From Cupriavidus pauculus (GTDB taxonomy: Bacteria > Pseudomonadota > Gammaproteobacteria > Burkholderiales > Burkholderiaceae), in the NCBI RefSeq assembly GCF_003854935.1, contig NZ_CP033970.1, forward strand, positions 1,833,730 to 1,897,729: a stretch of 64,000 bases of DNA, in the 5' to 3' direction. Below are positions 27,244-35,767 of this stretch, piece after piece. Made by a program: the position numbers and the translations under genes. Each line of letters begins with the position of its first letter. Positions within the stretch are counted from its first letter, which is position 1. Below the pieces are notes generated by a model. It saw nothing but the letters and a program-made list of their open reading frames with translations. It did not search any database and was not told the DNA's origin.

Positions 27244-28733
27244 AGCCGCTCCACCGCGCGCCGCAGCGCGGCCCGGCTGGCGTCGACGGTGACACGCAGC
27301 GCGTCGATGGCCTGCCGGTCGCGCGCCAGTTCGTCGAGCTGGTCGGCCACCTGCTGCCGCACCAGCGCGGGGGCCGGCCCGCCGGCCGACTGCCGCGCCG
27401 CCACGCCCTGCACGGGATCGAGACAACGCGCCACGACCTCTGCATCGACGTCCAGCGCCCGGCCCGTGTGCGCGGCGGCGGCCCGGTTCACCATGCCGCT
27501 GTCGATCTCGCTGGCCGGCAGGTGGCGGTCGAGCGCCTCGCGCACCACGGCGCCGACCACGTGGTGCGCCTCGCGGAACGACATGCCGGCGTCGCGCACC
27601 AGCATGTCCGCCAGATCGGTGGCCGACGAGAAATCGCAGCGGGCCCGGTCCAGCATGTTTGCGCGACGCGGCGTGGCGGTCTGCAGCACCAGCTTCAGCA
27701 GGCTCGCGCAGCGCAGCGCCTCGTCGGTGGCGTCCCAGAAGCCGCGCATGCTTTCGCGGTTGCCGTCGCCGGAATGCGTGAAATGGCTGCCCTTGAGCGC
27801 CGCCAGCGACGCCGTGAGCATGCCGATCATGTGGCCACCCTTGCCCTTCAGGTACTCCAGCACCACCGGGTTTTTCTTCTGCGGCATGATGCTCGACGTG
27901 CCAGCCACGCTGTCCGGAAAGTCGATCAGCCCGAACTCGGGCGTGGCCCAGACGTAGAGGTCCTGCGCCACGCGGCCCCAGGTGACCGTGGCGATGGCCA
28001 TGGCCGACAGGATCTCCCAGGCGAAGTCGCGCGACGCCACCGCATCGAGCGCGTTCGGCGCGTAGGTGCCAAAGCCCAGCCAGCGGGCCGTGGCCGCCCG
28101 GTCGATCGGAAACGCGGTGCCGGCCAGCGCGCCGGCGCCCAGCGGGCAGGCGTCCAGCCGGTCCAGCGCCTGGCGCAGCCGCGCGATGTCGCGCCCCAGC
28201 GCCTGCGCCACGCCGCACAGGTAGTAGCCATACGTGATCGGCTGCGCGGCCTGCAGGTGCGTGTAGCCGGGCATCACGGCATCGGCGTGGGCATCGGCCT
28301 GCCGCAGCGCCACGTCGCGCGTGTCGGCCAGCGCGGCCAGCAGCGCCAGCACGGTGTCGCGGGCGCGCAGGCGGTCGTGCGTGGCCAGGATGTCGTTGCG
28401 GCTGCGCGCCACATGCAGGCGGCCGCCCGCGTCGGCGCCGGCCATCGCCATCAGGTGCGCTTCGTAGTTGAAATAGGCGTCCTCGCGTTCGGGGTCCAGC
28501 GGCACCGCGTCGGGGCCGTCCTGCTCGATCCGCAGCAGCGCCCGCGCCAGCGTGGCGGCCACGTCCGTCGGCACCAGTCCGGCGCCATGCAGCATGACCA
28601 GATGCGCCGCGTTGATGTCGGTGAGATAGCGAAAGCCGGGGGCAAACTCGCGCGCCAGGCGCGGCAGGTAGATGTGCGCGCAAAGCTCGGGGGCGGTGGC
28701 TTGCGTCAGGCGGCGGCTGACCTTCGATTCCAT
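27228..28733 (-). CDS. Argininosuccinate lyase paralogue (fumarase/aspartase superfamily)
   Basis: A 501-residue member of the argininosuccinate lyase branch. The family loop GTSSIMPQKKNP contains the catalytic Ser, and MPGYTHLQAAQPITYGYYL contains the conserved His region. VARSRNDI matches the substrate-binding SRNDQ motif with I for Q. The protein is about 35 residues longer than typical ArgH, and no arginine genes are nearby. It may act on another succinyl or fumaryl conjugate. The family and fold are sure but the substrate is not. Confidence 0.85.
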   Translation of the reverse strand: MESKVSRRLTQATAPELCAHIYLPRLAREFAPGFRYLTDINAAHLVMLHGAGLVPTDVAATLARALLRIEQDGPDAVPLDPEREDAYFNYEAHLMAMAGADAGGRLHVARSRNDILATHDRLRARDTVLALLAALADTRDVALRQADAHADAVMPGYTHLQAAQPITYGYYLCGVAQALGRDIARLRQALDRLDACPLGAGALAGTAFPIDRAATARWLGFGTYAPNALDAVASRDFAWEILSAMAIATVTWGRVAQDLYVWATPEFGLIDFPDSVAGTSSIMPQKKNPVVLEYLKGKGGHMIGMLTASLAALKGSHFTHSGDGNRESMRGFWDATDEALRCASLLKLVLQTATPRRANMLDRARCDFSSATDLADMLVRDAGMSFREAHHVVGAVVREALDRHLPASEIDSGMVNRAAAAHTGRALDVDAEVVARCLDPVQGVAARQSAGGPAPALVRQQVADQLDELARDRQAIDALRVTVDASRAALRRAVERLQSLA

Positions 28734-28774
28734 GCAACTCTCCTCGTTGATGGCGCCGAGTATGGGAATCGCAC

Positions 28775-28816
28775 GGTCATACCGTCAAATCACAGTTTGC
28801 ACGGGGGTCATACGGT
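28775..28816. promoter_or_regulatory. Direct repeat in divergent promoter region
   Basis: GGTCATACCGT at 28775-28785 and GGTCATACGGT at 28806-28816 match at ten of eleven bases and start 31 bases apart, about three helical turns. They lie between the lyase-like gene (minus) and the histidine phosphatase gene (plus). A regulator binding one face of the DNA is plausible; none is identified. Confidence 0.4.
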
Positions 28817-28884
28817 TTTGTTATGCGTCCGGCCGTGGTCTATCGTGAAGGACGTCCACCCCGGACGCCCCGCCGGAGCCCGCC

Positions 28885-29484
28885 GTGCCCACTCGCCGCA
28901 GCCTGCTTGTCCTCCCCGCCGCCCTCTGGACGGCCACCCTGCCGGCGCTCCTGCCGCCCCGCGCGCACGCGGCAACGTCGCCCGTCGACCTGACCCGCCC
29001 GAACGTCGTGGTCGTGCTGCGCCATGCCCGCGCGCCGGGGGTGGGCGATCCCGCCGGCTTCCGGCTCGACGACTGCGCGACGCAGCGCAACCTCTCCGCA
29101 GGCGGGCGCGAGCAGGCGCGCAAGCTGGGCGAACGATGGAAGGCGGCCGGATTCCGGCCCACGCAGGTGCTCACCAGCGCCTGGTGCCGCTGCCAGGACA
29201 CGGCGCGGCTGATCGGCCTTGGGCCGGTGCGCGTGGAACCGATGCTGAATTCGTTCTTGGGGTCGGACGCCGCCGCGCGTGACGCGCAGATCAAGCGGCT
29301 GTCGCGCTATATCGACCAGCTCGACCCGCGCGGCGGGCCGTACCTGCTGGTCACGCACCAGGTGGTGGTCACGGCGCTGACCGGCCATGATGCCGACAGC
29401 GGCGGCGGCGTGACGATCGAACTGCCGGTGGCGGGACAGGCGCGGCGCGTGACCGTGCTGCCCGCGCCCGAAGTGGCCGACTAG
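28885..29484 (+). CDS. Exported histidine-phosphatase-superfamily protein
   Basis: A 199-residue protein with a Sec-type signal (SLLVLPAALWTATLPALL, cleavage near AHAA). The histidine phosphatase core follows, with VVVLRHARAPG as the phospho-accepting RH motif and LLVTHQVVVTALTG as the second catalytic His. The third position of the classical RHG is Ala. The start is GTG at 28885, with CCGGAG upstream. It is convergent with the LacI gene, with two bases between stops. A periplasmic phosphatase role is likely, but the substrate is unknown. Confidence 0.85.
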   Translation: MPTRRSLLVLPAALWTATLPALLPPRAHAATSPVDLTRPNVVVVLRHARAPGVGDPAGFRLDDCATQRNLSAGGREQARKLGERWKAAGFRPTQVLTSAWCRCQDTARLIGLGPVRVEPMLNSFLGSDAAARDAQIKRLSRYIDQLDPRGGPYLLVTHQVVVTALTGHDADSGGGVTIELPVAGQARRVTVLPAPEVAD

Positions 29485-29486
29485 CG

Positions 29487-30482
29487 TCAGGTGGAGCCGC
29501 GCTCGACGATGCGGAAGCCGACGTCGACCACCGGCTGCGCCACGGTCTCGCCGCGGCAGCGCGCCAGCAGCAGCCCGGCCGCCAGCGTGCCCATGCCCGC
29601 GCCGTCGACCTGCACGGACGTCAGCGACGGCACCATGTGCGCGGCAAAATCGGCGTCGCCAAAGCCGCAGACGGCCAGATCCTCGGGCACGCGCAGGCCG
29701 CGCGCCCGCGCTTCCTCGATCACGCCCTGGGCCAGTTGGTCCGAACTGCAGAAGATGGCCTCGATGCGCGGGTCCTGCGCCAGCAGGTCGCCCAGCGCCT
29801 GCCGCCCGAGCCCCAGGCTGCTGGGCGCCGGCACGCGCGCGACGGGCACGTCGTGGCCCAGTGTCGAGACAAAGCCTTCGCGCCGCACAGCGGCCCGCTG
29901 GTCGTCGCCGGTGGCGATGCCAAAGCGCCGCCAGCCCTTCGACAGGAAATAGCCCGCCACGGCGCTGCCGACCTTCAGGTGCGAGAACCCCACGGCCATG
30001 TCCACGGGCCGGTCGCTCAGGTCCCAGGTCTCCACCACGGGAATGCCGGACCGCCGCAGCCGGTCGCGCGATGCCTGCGCGTGGACCAGCCCGGTGACGA
30101 CGATGCCGTCCGGGCGGCGGCTGATCATCGTGCCCAGCAGCGCCTCCTCGCGCGCGTGGTCGTAGCCGGTCTGCCCCAGGATCAACTGGTAGCCGGCCGC
30201 GTCCAGCGCATCGGTCAGGGCCTTGACCGTCGGGATGAACTGCGCCACCGCGATATTGGGCACCAGCGCGGCCACGGTCATGGTGCGGCGCGACTTCAGG
30301 CCGCCGGCCAGCAGGTTCGGGATATAGCCGGTGGCCTCCACCGCCTGGCGCACGCGGGCAATGGTCTTGTCGGAGACCAGGCCCGGGTTGCTCAGCGCGC
30401 GCGAAGCGGTAATCAGTGACACGCCGGCCTCGCGGGCGACGTCGTGCAGCGTGACAGACTTGCTGCCGGATGAATCGGACAT
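29487..30482 (-). CDS. LacI-family transcriptional regulator
   Basis: A 331-residue LacI/GntR-I type repressor. The HTH and hinge occupy residues 8-60 (VTLHDVAREAGVSLITASRA, then NLLAGGLKSRRT), followed by a periplasmic-binding-like effector domain. The ATG at 30482 gives the standard start about seven residues before the HTH; the longer frame to 30632 is rejected. It is divergent from an acid-sugar dehydratase and TctC operon, with LacI-type operators in the gap, so it most likely represses that operon until a sugar acid binds. Confidence 0.92.
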   Translation of the reverse strand: MSDSSGSKSVTLHDVAREAGVSLITASRALSNPGLVSDKTIARVRQAVEATGYIPNLLAGGLKSRRTMTVAALVPNIAVAQFIPTVKALTDALDAAGYQLILGQTGYDHAREEALLGTMISRRPDGIVVTGLVHAQASRDRLRRSGIPVVETWDLSDRPVDMAVGFSHLKVGSAVAGYFLSKGWRRFGIATGDDQRAAVRREGFVSTLGHDVPVARVPAPSSLGLGRQALGDLLAQDPRIEAIFCSSDQLAQGVIEEARARGLRVPEDLAVCGFGDADFAAHMVPSLTSVQVDGAGMGTLAAGLLLARCRGETVAQPVVDVGFRIVERGST

Positions 30483-30547
30483 AAGGGGTTTGCGGTGCGG
30501 GTAAACGACTACGCCAGGTGCGGCCCGCCCCGATTGACCGGGGCGGA

Positions 30548-30561
30548 TGACAACGTTAGCA
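30548..30561. promoter_or_regulatory. Possible second LacI operator
   Basis: TGACAACGTTAGCA shares the central CG and the left half TGACAACG with the stronger operator at 30685-30698, but its right half is imperfect. It lies 66 bases upstream of the LacI-type gene and could mediate autoregulation or looping. Confidence 0.4.
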
Positions 30562-30684
30562 TTCTTTCCATTCGCTGTCCGGGCAACGTGTTGCCGGTGA
30601 CGCGAAAGCAGCTTCGGGCCGTCGCCAGTCAATGCATGGCCCCGGATGATAGCAATGCCCGTGCGGCCGGTTTCGGCCGTTTTT

Positions 30685-30698
30685 TGACAACGATGTCA
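30685..30698. promoter_or_regulatory. LacI-family operator
   Basis: TGACAACGATGTCA is an inverted repeat with arms TGACA and TGTCA around a central CG, the standard form of GntR/GalR-type LacI operators. It lies 56 bases upstream of the chosen dehydratase start. Repression of the dehydratase/TctC operon is inferred. Confidence 0.7.
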
Positions 30699-30753
30699 TA
30701 CGATGTCTGAAGTCTGGAACCCGGTTCCGACGTTTTACAGGATGCGCCCGCCC

Positions 30754-31920
30754 ATGACCGCCCCGTCTGTCTCGCCCGCTTCGCAACGCCCGTCCGCCGC
30801 CGACGCCATCACGTCGATCCGGCTGTCGTCCTGCTACCTGCCGCTGGCCACGCCGATCAGCGACGCCAAGGTGCTGACCGGGCGCCAGAAGCCGATGACC
30901 GAAGTGGCCATCCTGTTCGCGGAAATCCGCACCGCCAGCGGCCACGAGGGGCTGGGCTTCAGCTATTCCAAGCGCGCGGGCGGCCCGGGCCAGTTCGCCC
31001 ACGCCCAGGAGATCGCCCCTACCCTGCTGGGCGAAGACCCGAGCGACATCGGCAAGCTCTGGGACAAGCTATGCTGGGCCGGCGCGTCGGTAGGCCGCAG
31101 CGGCCTGTCGACGCAGGCCATCGGCGCGTTCGACGTGGCGCTGTGGGACCTGAAGGCCAGGCGCGCGGGGCTGTCGCTGGCCAAGCTGCTGGGCGCCCAC
31201 CGTGACGCCGTGCGCTGCTACAACACGTCCGGCGGCTTCCTGCACACGCCGCTGGACCAGTTGCTGGTCAACGCGGCCGCGTCGGTGGAGCGCGGCATCG
31301 GCGGCATCAAGCTCAAGGTCGGCCAGCCCGACGGCAAGCTCGACATCCAGCGCGTGTCGGCCGTACGCGAGAAGCTGGGCGATGCGGTGCCGATCATGGT
31401 CGACGCCAACCAGCAGTGGGACCGCCCCACCGCGCAGCGCATGTGCCGCACGTTCGAATCGTTCAACCTGGTCTGGATCGAGGAACCGCTGGACGCCTAC
31501 GACCACGAGGGCCACGCCGCGCTGGCGCAGCAGTTCGATACGCCGATCGCCACCGGCGAGATGCTGACCAGCGCCGCCGAGCACTGGGACCTGATCCGCC
31601 ACCGCGCGGCCGACTACCTGATGCCCGACGCGCCGCGCGTGGGCGGCATCACGCCGTTCCTGAAGGTCTGCGCGCTGGCCGAGCATGCCGGGCTGATGAT
31701 CGCGCCGCACTTTGCGATGGAGCTGCACGTCCACCTGGCCGCCGCCTATCCGCGCGAGCCGTGGGTCGAGCATTTCGACTGGCTGGAGCCGCTGTTCAAC
31801 GAGCGGCTGGACATCGCCAACGGCCGGATCATCGTCCCCACCCGCCCCGGCCTGGGGCTGACCATCAGCGACCAGGCCCGCGCCTGGACGCGCGAGCAGG
31901 CCGAATTCGGCACGCGCTGA
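30754..31920 (+). CDS. Enolase-superfamily acid-sugar dehydratase (talarate/galactarate type)
   Basis: A 388-residue mandelate-racemase-type enolase-superfamily enzyme. It has the KLKVGQPD catalytic Lys motif, metal-ligand aspartate in VDANQQWD, glutamates in WIEEPLDAYD and ATGEM, and a His in IAPHFAMELHVHL. KLKVGQPD and the general pattern resemble L-talarate/galactarate dehydratase; the exact sugar acid is an inference. The frame opens at 30703, but the operator at 30685-30698 lies almost on that codon, so the ATG at 30754 was chosen. It is followed by a TctC receptor gene, so uptake and dehydration of one acid sugar are probably coupled. Confidence 0.85.
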   Translation: MTAPSVSPASQRPSAADAITSIRLSSCYLPLATPISDAKVLTGRQKPMTEVAILFAEIRTASGHEGLGFSYSKRAGGPGQFAHAQEIAPTLLGEDPSDIGKLWDKLCWAGASVGRSGLSTQAIGAFDVALWDLKARRAGLSLAKLLGAHRDAVRCYNTSGGFLHTPLDQLLVNAAASVERGIGGIKLKVGQPDGKLDIQRVSAVREKLGDAVPIMVDANQQWDRPTAQRMCRTFESFNLVWIEEPLDAYDHEGHAALAQQFDTPIATGEMLTSAAEHWDLIRHRAADYLMPDAPRVGGITPFLKVCALAEHAGLMIAPHFAMELHVHLAAAYPREPWVEHFDWLEPLFNERLDIANGRIIVPTRPGLGLTISDQARAWTREQAEFGTR

Positions 31921-31970
31921 CCCGCGCTGCCGGCCACACGTACAACACACGCACAACGAAGGAGACAACG

Positions 31971-32930
31971 ATGATGAAGAAAGCGCTGGTATCGCTGCTG
32001 CTGGGCGCCACGATGGCCGCCGCCCACGCGGCCTGGCCCGAAAAACCCGTGACGATGATCGTGCCGTTCCCGCCGGGCGGCTCCACCGACAACATCGCGC
32101 GCATCCTGAGCGCCAAGTTCCAGCAGACGTTTGGCGGCAGCTTTGTGGTGGACAACCGCCCGGGCGCGGCCGGCATGATCGGCGCGGCGGCAGCCAGGCG
32201 CGCGCCGGCCGACGGCTACACGCTGTTCGTGTCGTCGCTGGGCCCGTTCGTGATCGGCCCGCACCTGACCAAGAACGCGGGCTACGACCCGACCAAGGAT
32301 TTCGACTACATCAGCGTGGCCGTGCAGGCGCCGAACGTGCTGGCCGTGCCGGCCGCATCGCCGCACAAGTCGCTGCAGGACGTGATCGCGTTCGAGAAGG
32401 CCAACCCGAACAAGATGTCGTTCGCCTCGGCAGGCAACGGCACCAGCGACCACCTGACCGCCGAGCTGTTCTGGCAGCAGACCGGCACCACCGGCGTGCA
32501 CGTGCCGTACAAGGGCGGCGCGCCGGCGCTGAACGACCTGCTGGGCGCCCAGGTGGATGCCACGTTCATGAACATCAACACCGCCGTGCCGCACCTGAAG
32601 GCCGGCAAGCTGCGCGCGCTGGCCATCACCAGCACCAAGCGCTCGCCGATCCTGCCCGACGTGCCGACCATGGAGGAACTGGGCTACAAGGGCGTGACGG
32701 TCTACTCGTGGCAGGCCATCGCCGCGCCCAAGGGCCTGCCGGCGGATATCAAGGCCAAGCTCCACAATGCCGTGGTGGCTGCGATGAACGACCCGGCCAA
32801 CAAGCCCAAGCTGCTGGAACTGGGCTTCGAGGTCGTCGCCAACACGCCGGAGCAGTTCACGGCGTTCCAGGCGTCCGAGTTCGCGCGCTGGAAGAAGGTC
32901 ATCCAGACCGGCAACATCACGGCCGACTGA
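31971..32930 (+). CDS. TctC/Bug-family periplasmic solute receptor
   Basis: A 319-residue receptor of the tripartite tricarboxylate transporter family. The signal peptide ends near AHAAWPEKP. The family segments VTMIVPFPPGGSTDNIARIL, VVDNRPGAAGMIGA and VHVPYKGGAPALNDLLG are present. The ATG at 31971 follows AAGGAGA. It lies 50 bases after the acid-sugar dehydratase gene and ends in a clear intrinsic terminator, so these two genes form the LacI-controlled unit. Without adjacent permease genes it must share a permease or serve sensing. Confidence 0.93.
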   Translation: MMKKALVSLLLGATMAAAHAAWPEKPVTMIVPFPPGGSTDNIARILSAKFQQTFGGSFVVDNRPGAAGMIGAAAARRAPADGYTLFVSSLGPFVIGPHLTKNAGYDPTKDFDYISVAVQAPNVLAVPAASPHKSLQDVIAFEKANPNKMSFASAGNGTSDHLTAELFWQQTGTTGVHVPYKGGAPALNDLLGAQVDATFMNINTAVPHLKAGKLRALAITSTKRSPILPDVPTMEELGYKGVTVYSWQAIAAPKGLPADIKAKLHNAVVAAMNDPANKPKLLELGFEVVANTPEQFTAFQASEFARWKKVIQTGNITAD

Positions 32931-32962
32931 TTCGGCCGTCGTCCCCCTCCTACCACGCCTGC

Positions 32963-32992
32963 GGGGCGCCTTCATGGCGCCCCGTTTTATTT
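32963..32992 (+). terminator. Intrinsic terminator of the dehydratase/TctC operon
   Basis: Stem GGGGCGCC and GGCGCCCC around a five-base TTCAT loop is followed by GTTTTATTT. It begins 33 bases after the TctC stop codon. Confidence 0.85.
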
Positions 32993-33039
32993 CGGTGATG
33001 TCGCCACAGTTTTACATTCGGTTTCACGAAGCGGCGATT

Positions 33040-33057
33040 GCGTCACTGGCCTGTCAC
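33040..33057 (+). promoter_or_regulatory. Pho-box-like direct repeat
   Basis: GCGTCAC, four bases (TGGC), then CTGTCAC give the 7-4-7 spacing of PhoB boxes (CTGTCAT-N4-CTGTCAT). The second half agrees at six of seven positions and the first at four. It lies 75 bases before the lipoprotein/phospholipase C genes, which are phosphate-regulated in other bacteria. Confidence 0.45.
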
Positions 33058-33131
33058 GTTCCCTCCTTAGCCTTGCGGGGCTTCCGGCCATCTGCCGGAG
33101 CAAGACAACCCCTCCAGTCGAAGGAATCCCC

Positions 33132-33317
33132 ATGCCATCCCTGCTGCGCCCTGCCCGGGTGCTGCTGGCCGTCTGCCTGACGGTCGCGGCACTGTCCGCC
33201 TGCGGCGGCAACGACGACGCCCCGGCACCGTCGAATCCGACCAACCCCGGCAACCCGTCGAACCCCTCGGACCCGTCCACCCCGTCCCAGCCCGTCGAGA
33301 AGCGCTGCGCGCCCTGA
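33132..33317 (+). CDS. Small Asn/Pro/Ser-rich lipoprotein
   Basis: A 61-residue predicted lipoprotein. The signal peptide ends in the lipobox LSAC (Cys at about residue 24). The mature peptide is a short disordered chain of Asn-Pro-x repeats (NPTNPGNPSNPSDPSTPSQP) ending in EKRCAP. An AAGGAA-type ribosome site precedes the ATG. It lies 44 bases before the phospholipase C gene and is probably co-transcribed. A tether or secretion helper is possible, but nothing proves it. Confidence 0.75.
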   Translation: MPSLLRPARVLLAVCLTVAALSACGGNDDAPAPSNPTNPGNPSNPSDPSTPSQPVEKRCAP

Positions 33318-33361
33318 TCGCCTGCCGCGCACCGCCACCAACCCTTGCCCGTTTCCAGAAC

Positions 33362-35596
33362 ATGACATCCCGCCGCAAATTCCTGCAGGCCAGCGCCGGC
33401 GCCGCCTTCTCGGCCGCAGCCCTCGCCACCTTTCCGCCCAGCATCCGCCGCGCGCTGGCCATTCCGGCCAGCAACGTCACCGGCACCATCATGGACGTCC
33501 AGCACGTCGTGATCCTGATGCAGGAAAACCGCTCGTTCGACCACTACTTCGGCACGCTCATGGGCGTGCGCGGGTTTGGCGACCGCATCACGATCCCGAT
33601 GCCGAACGGCCGCAAGGTCTGGCAGCAGGAACGCGCCAACGGCACGCTGATCACGCCGTACCACCTGGATGACCAGGCCGGCAACGCCCAGCGCGTATCC
33701 GGCACCCCGCACGCCTGGGCCGACAGCCAGCAGGCGTGGGACAACGGCCGCATGTCGCGCTGGCCCGTGGCCAAGACCGACACGTCGATGGGCTACTACA
33801 AGGAAAAGGAGATCCCGTTCCAGTTCGCCCTGGCCAACGCGTTCACGATCTGCGACGCCTATCACTGCGCCATGCACACGGGCACCGACGCCAACCGCTC
33901 GTTCCACATGACCGGCACCAACGGCGCGATGCCCCAGGGCGTGGCCTTCGTCAACAACGAGTGGGACGCCATCAACGGCACGGCCGGCGACGCCAACACC
34001 GGCTACACGTGGAAGACCTACGCCGAGCGCCTGGAAGAGGCCGGCGTGAGCTGGATCAGCTACCAGAACATGCCCGACGAATGGGGCGACAACATGCTGG
34101 GCGCGTTCCGCACGTTCCGCCAGGCCAACCTGAACTCGGGCTTCCCGGTGTCCAGCGGCGGCGCGCCGGGCGCCCCGTACAACAACACGGGCCAGGCGCT
34201 GCCGTACCACGCCTACAACGCGGCCACCGACAACGCGGCCAATCCGCTGTACAAGGGCATCGCCAACACGCTGCCGGGCGCGCAGCCGGAGCAGTACCTC
34301 GATGCGTTCCGCCGTGACGTGATGAACGGCACGCTGCCGCAGGTGTCGTGGATCAACGCGCCGTCGATCTATTGCGAGCATCCGGGGCCGTCGAGCCCGG
34401 TGCAGGGGTCGTGGTTCCTGGCCGAGGTGCTGGACGCGCTGACCGCCAACCCCGACGTCTGGAGCAAGACCGTCCTGCTGATCAACTTCGACGAGAACGA
34501 TGGCTACTTCGACCACGTGCCGTCGCCGTCGGCCCCGTCGCGCAACGTCGACAAGAGCTACGCCGGCAAGACCACGCTGTCCGAGGACGACCTCAAGGCC
34601 GAGTACTTCGACCACGGCCCGCCGGCCGGCAGCACCAGCCAGCCGGCCAAGGACGGCCGCGTCTACGGCCCGGGCCCGCGCGTGCCGCTGTACGTGATTT
34701 CGCCGTGGAGCCGGGGCGGCTGGGTCAACTCGCAGGTGTTCGACCACACGTCGGTGCTGCGCTTCCTGGAAGCCCGCTTTGGCGTCAAGGAGCCGAACAT
34801 CAGCCCGTACCGCCGCGCCGTCTGCGGCGACCTGACCAGCGCCTTCAACTTCAAGTCGCCGAACACCGAGCCGCTGCCCGCGTTCAGCGGCCCGTCCACG
34901 CGCACCCAGGCCGACCAGATTCGCGCCGCGCAGCAGGCCCTGCCGCAGGTGCCGGTGCCGCGCGACATGCTGCTGCCGCAGCAGGCGCAGGGCACCCGGC
35001 CGTCGCGCGCGCTGCCCTACGAGCTGCACACCAGCGCCCGCTGCCACGCCAGCGGCCAGGTGGAACTGGTCTTCGCCAACACGGGCGGCCAGGCGGCCGT
35101 GTTCCACGTGTACGACGTCAACAAGCTCGACCGCAACCCGCGCCGCTACATGGTGGAAGCCGGCAAGACGCTGACCGACAGCTGGGACGCCGCGCTGGAC
35201 AACTTCGGCAAGTACGACCTGTGGGTGCTCGGCCCGAACGGCTACCACCGCCGCTTCACCGGCGACGTCAAGACGCTGGGCGCGGCGCAGGCAGCGCCCG
35301 AGATCCGCGTCTGCTACGACATCGCCAACGGCAACGTCTACGTCGACCTGATGAACCAGGGCGCCAGGCCGTGCACGTTCACGGTCACGCCGCTGGCCTA
35401 CCGGACCGACGGCCCGTGGAAGGCTGACGTGGCCGCCGGCGGCACGTCGACGCTGGACTGGAAGCTGGCCGACAGCGCCCAGTGGTACGACTTCGCGGTC
35501 ACGTGCAGCAGCGACCCGACGTTCTACCGCCGCTTTGCCGGCCGCGTCGAAACCGGCCGCCACGGCATCAGCGACCCGGCGATGGCATTGGGTTGA
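33362..35596 (+). CDS. plcN: Tat-exported phosphocholine-specific phospholipase C
   Basis: A 744-residue bacterial phospholipase C of the PlcH/PlcN type, which splits phosphatidylcholine and related lipids. A twin-arginine signal (TSRRKFLQASAG) opens the protein. The phosphoesterase domain runs from about 45 to 430, with metal and catalytic motifs VVILMQENRSFDHYFGTL, AMHTGTDANRSF and INFDENDGYFDHV. Two repeats of the C-terminal DUF756 domain follow near 535-620 and 635-715. The symbol is by family resemblance; PlcN and PlcH cannot be told apart safely here. A Pho-like box upstream suggests phosphate control. Confidence 0.9.
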   Translation: MTSRRKFLQASAGAAFSAAALATFPPSIRRALAIPASNVTGTIMDVQHVVILMQENRSFDHYFGTLMGVRGFGDRITIPMPNGRKVWQQERANGTLITPYHLDDQAGNAQRVSGTPHAWADSQQAWDNGRMSRWPVAKTDTSMGYYKEKEIPFQFALANAFTICDAYHCAMHTGTDANRSFHMTGTNGAMPQGVAFVNNEWDAINGTAGDANTGYTWKTYAERLEEAGVSWISYQNMPDEWGDNMLGAFRTFRQANLNSGFPVSSGGAPGAPYNNTGQALPYHAYNAATDNAANPLYKGIANTLPGAQPEQYLDAFRRDVMNGTLPQVSWINAPSIYCEHPGPSSPVQGSWFLAEVLDALTANPDVWSKTVLLINFDENDGYFDHVPSPSAPSRNVDKSYAGKTTLSEDDLKAEYFDHGPPAGSTSQPAKDGRVYGPGPRVPLYVISPWSRGGWVNSQVFDHTSVLRFLEARFGVKEPNISPYRRAVCGDLTSAFNFKSPNTEPLPAFSGPSTRTQADQIRAAQQALPQVPVPRDMLLPQQAQGTRPSRALPYELHTSARCHASGQVELVFANTGGQAAVFHVYDVNKLDRNPRRYMVEAGKTLTDSWDAALDNFGKYDLWVLGPNGYHRRFTGDVKTLGAAQAAPEIRVCYDIANGNVYVDLMNQGARPCTFTVTPLAYRTDGPWKADVAAGGTSTLDWKLADSAQWYDFAVTCSSDPTFYRRFAGRVETGRHGISDPAMALG

Positions 35597-35621
35597 GCGT
35601 GGATTGAGCTGATGGGTGGCG

Positions 35622-35644
35622 CCCCTCTCCCGCTGGGAGAGGGG
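35622..35644. repeat. Palindromic GC-rich element, copy 1
   Basis: Arms CCCCTCTCCC and GGGAGAGGGG flank a three-base GCT centre. It lies between the convergent phospholipase C gene and the SphA-like gene. A second copy with the same arm core occurs 70 bases on, so this looks like a REP-type intergenic element that may also act as a terminator. Confidence 0.65.
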
Positions 35645-35714
35645 CTTCGGGAGAGGGCGTCGAGGTTCTGCTTGCCGAGTGGTGGCAACTTGTACCGCTG
35701 GCCCTCACCCCCGG

Positions 35715-35740
35715 CCCCTCTCCCGCGCGCGGGAGAGGGG
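35715..35740. repeat. Palindromic GC-rich element, copy 2
   Basis: Half-site CCCCTCTCCCGCG is followed at once by its exact complement CGCGGGAGAGGGG, a perfect 26-bp palindrome. It lies 28 bases downstream of the minus-strand SphA-like gene stop and shares its arms with the copy at 35622-35644. No T-tract adjoins. Confidence 0.65.
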
Positions 35741-35767
35741 AGAAAACGCTGCCGGAGATGCGGGCTG

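Noticed and set aside
25375-28737. Very long minus-strand open frame of 1120 codons
   Set aside because: It is the GlxA regulator frame left open upstream. The part beyond 26316 is antisense to the SDR gene and out of frame with the lyase-like gene, and has no recognisable domains.
26136-29282. 1048-codon plus-strand frame across several genes
   Set aside because: It runs over the GlxA, SDR, lyase and phosphatase genes in a non-coding frame with no start signal or domain.
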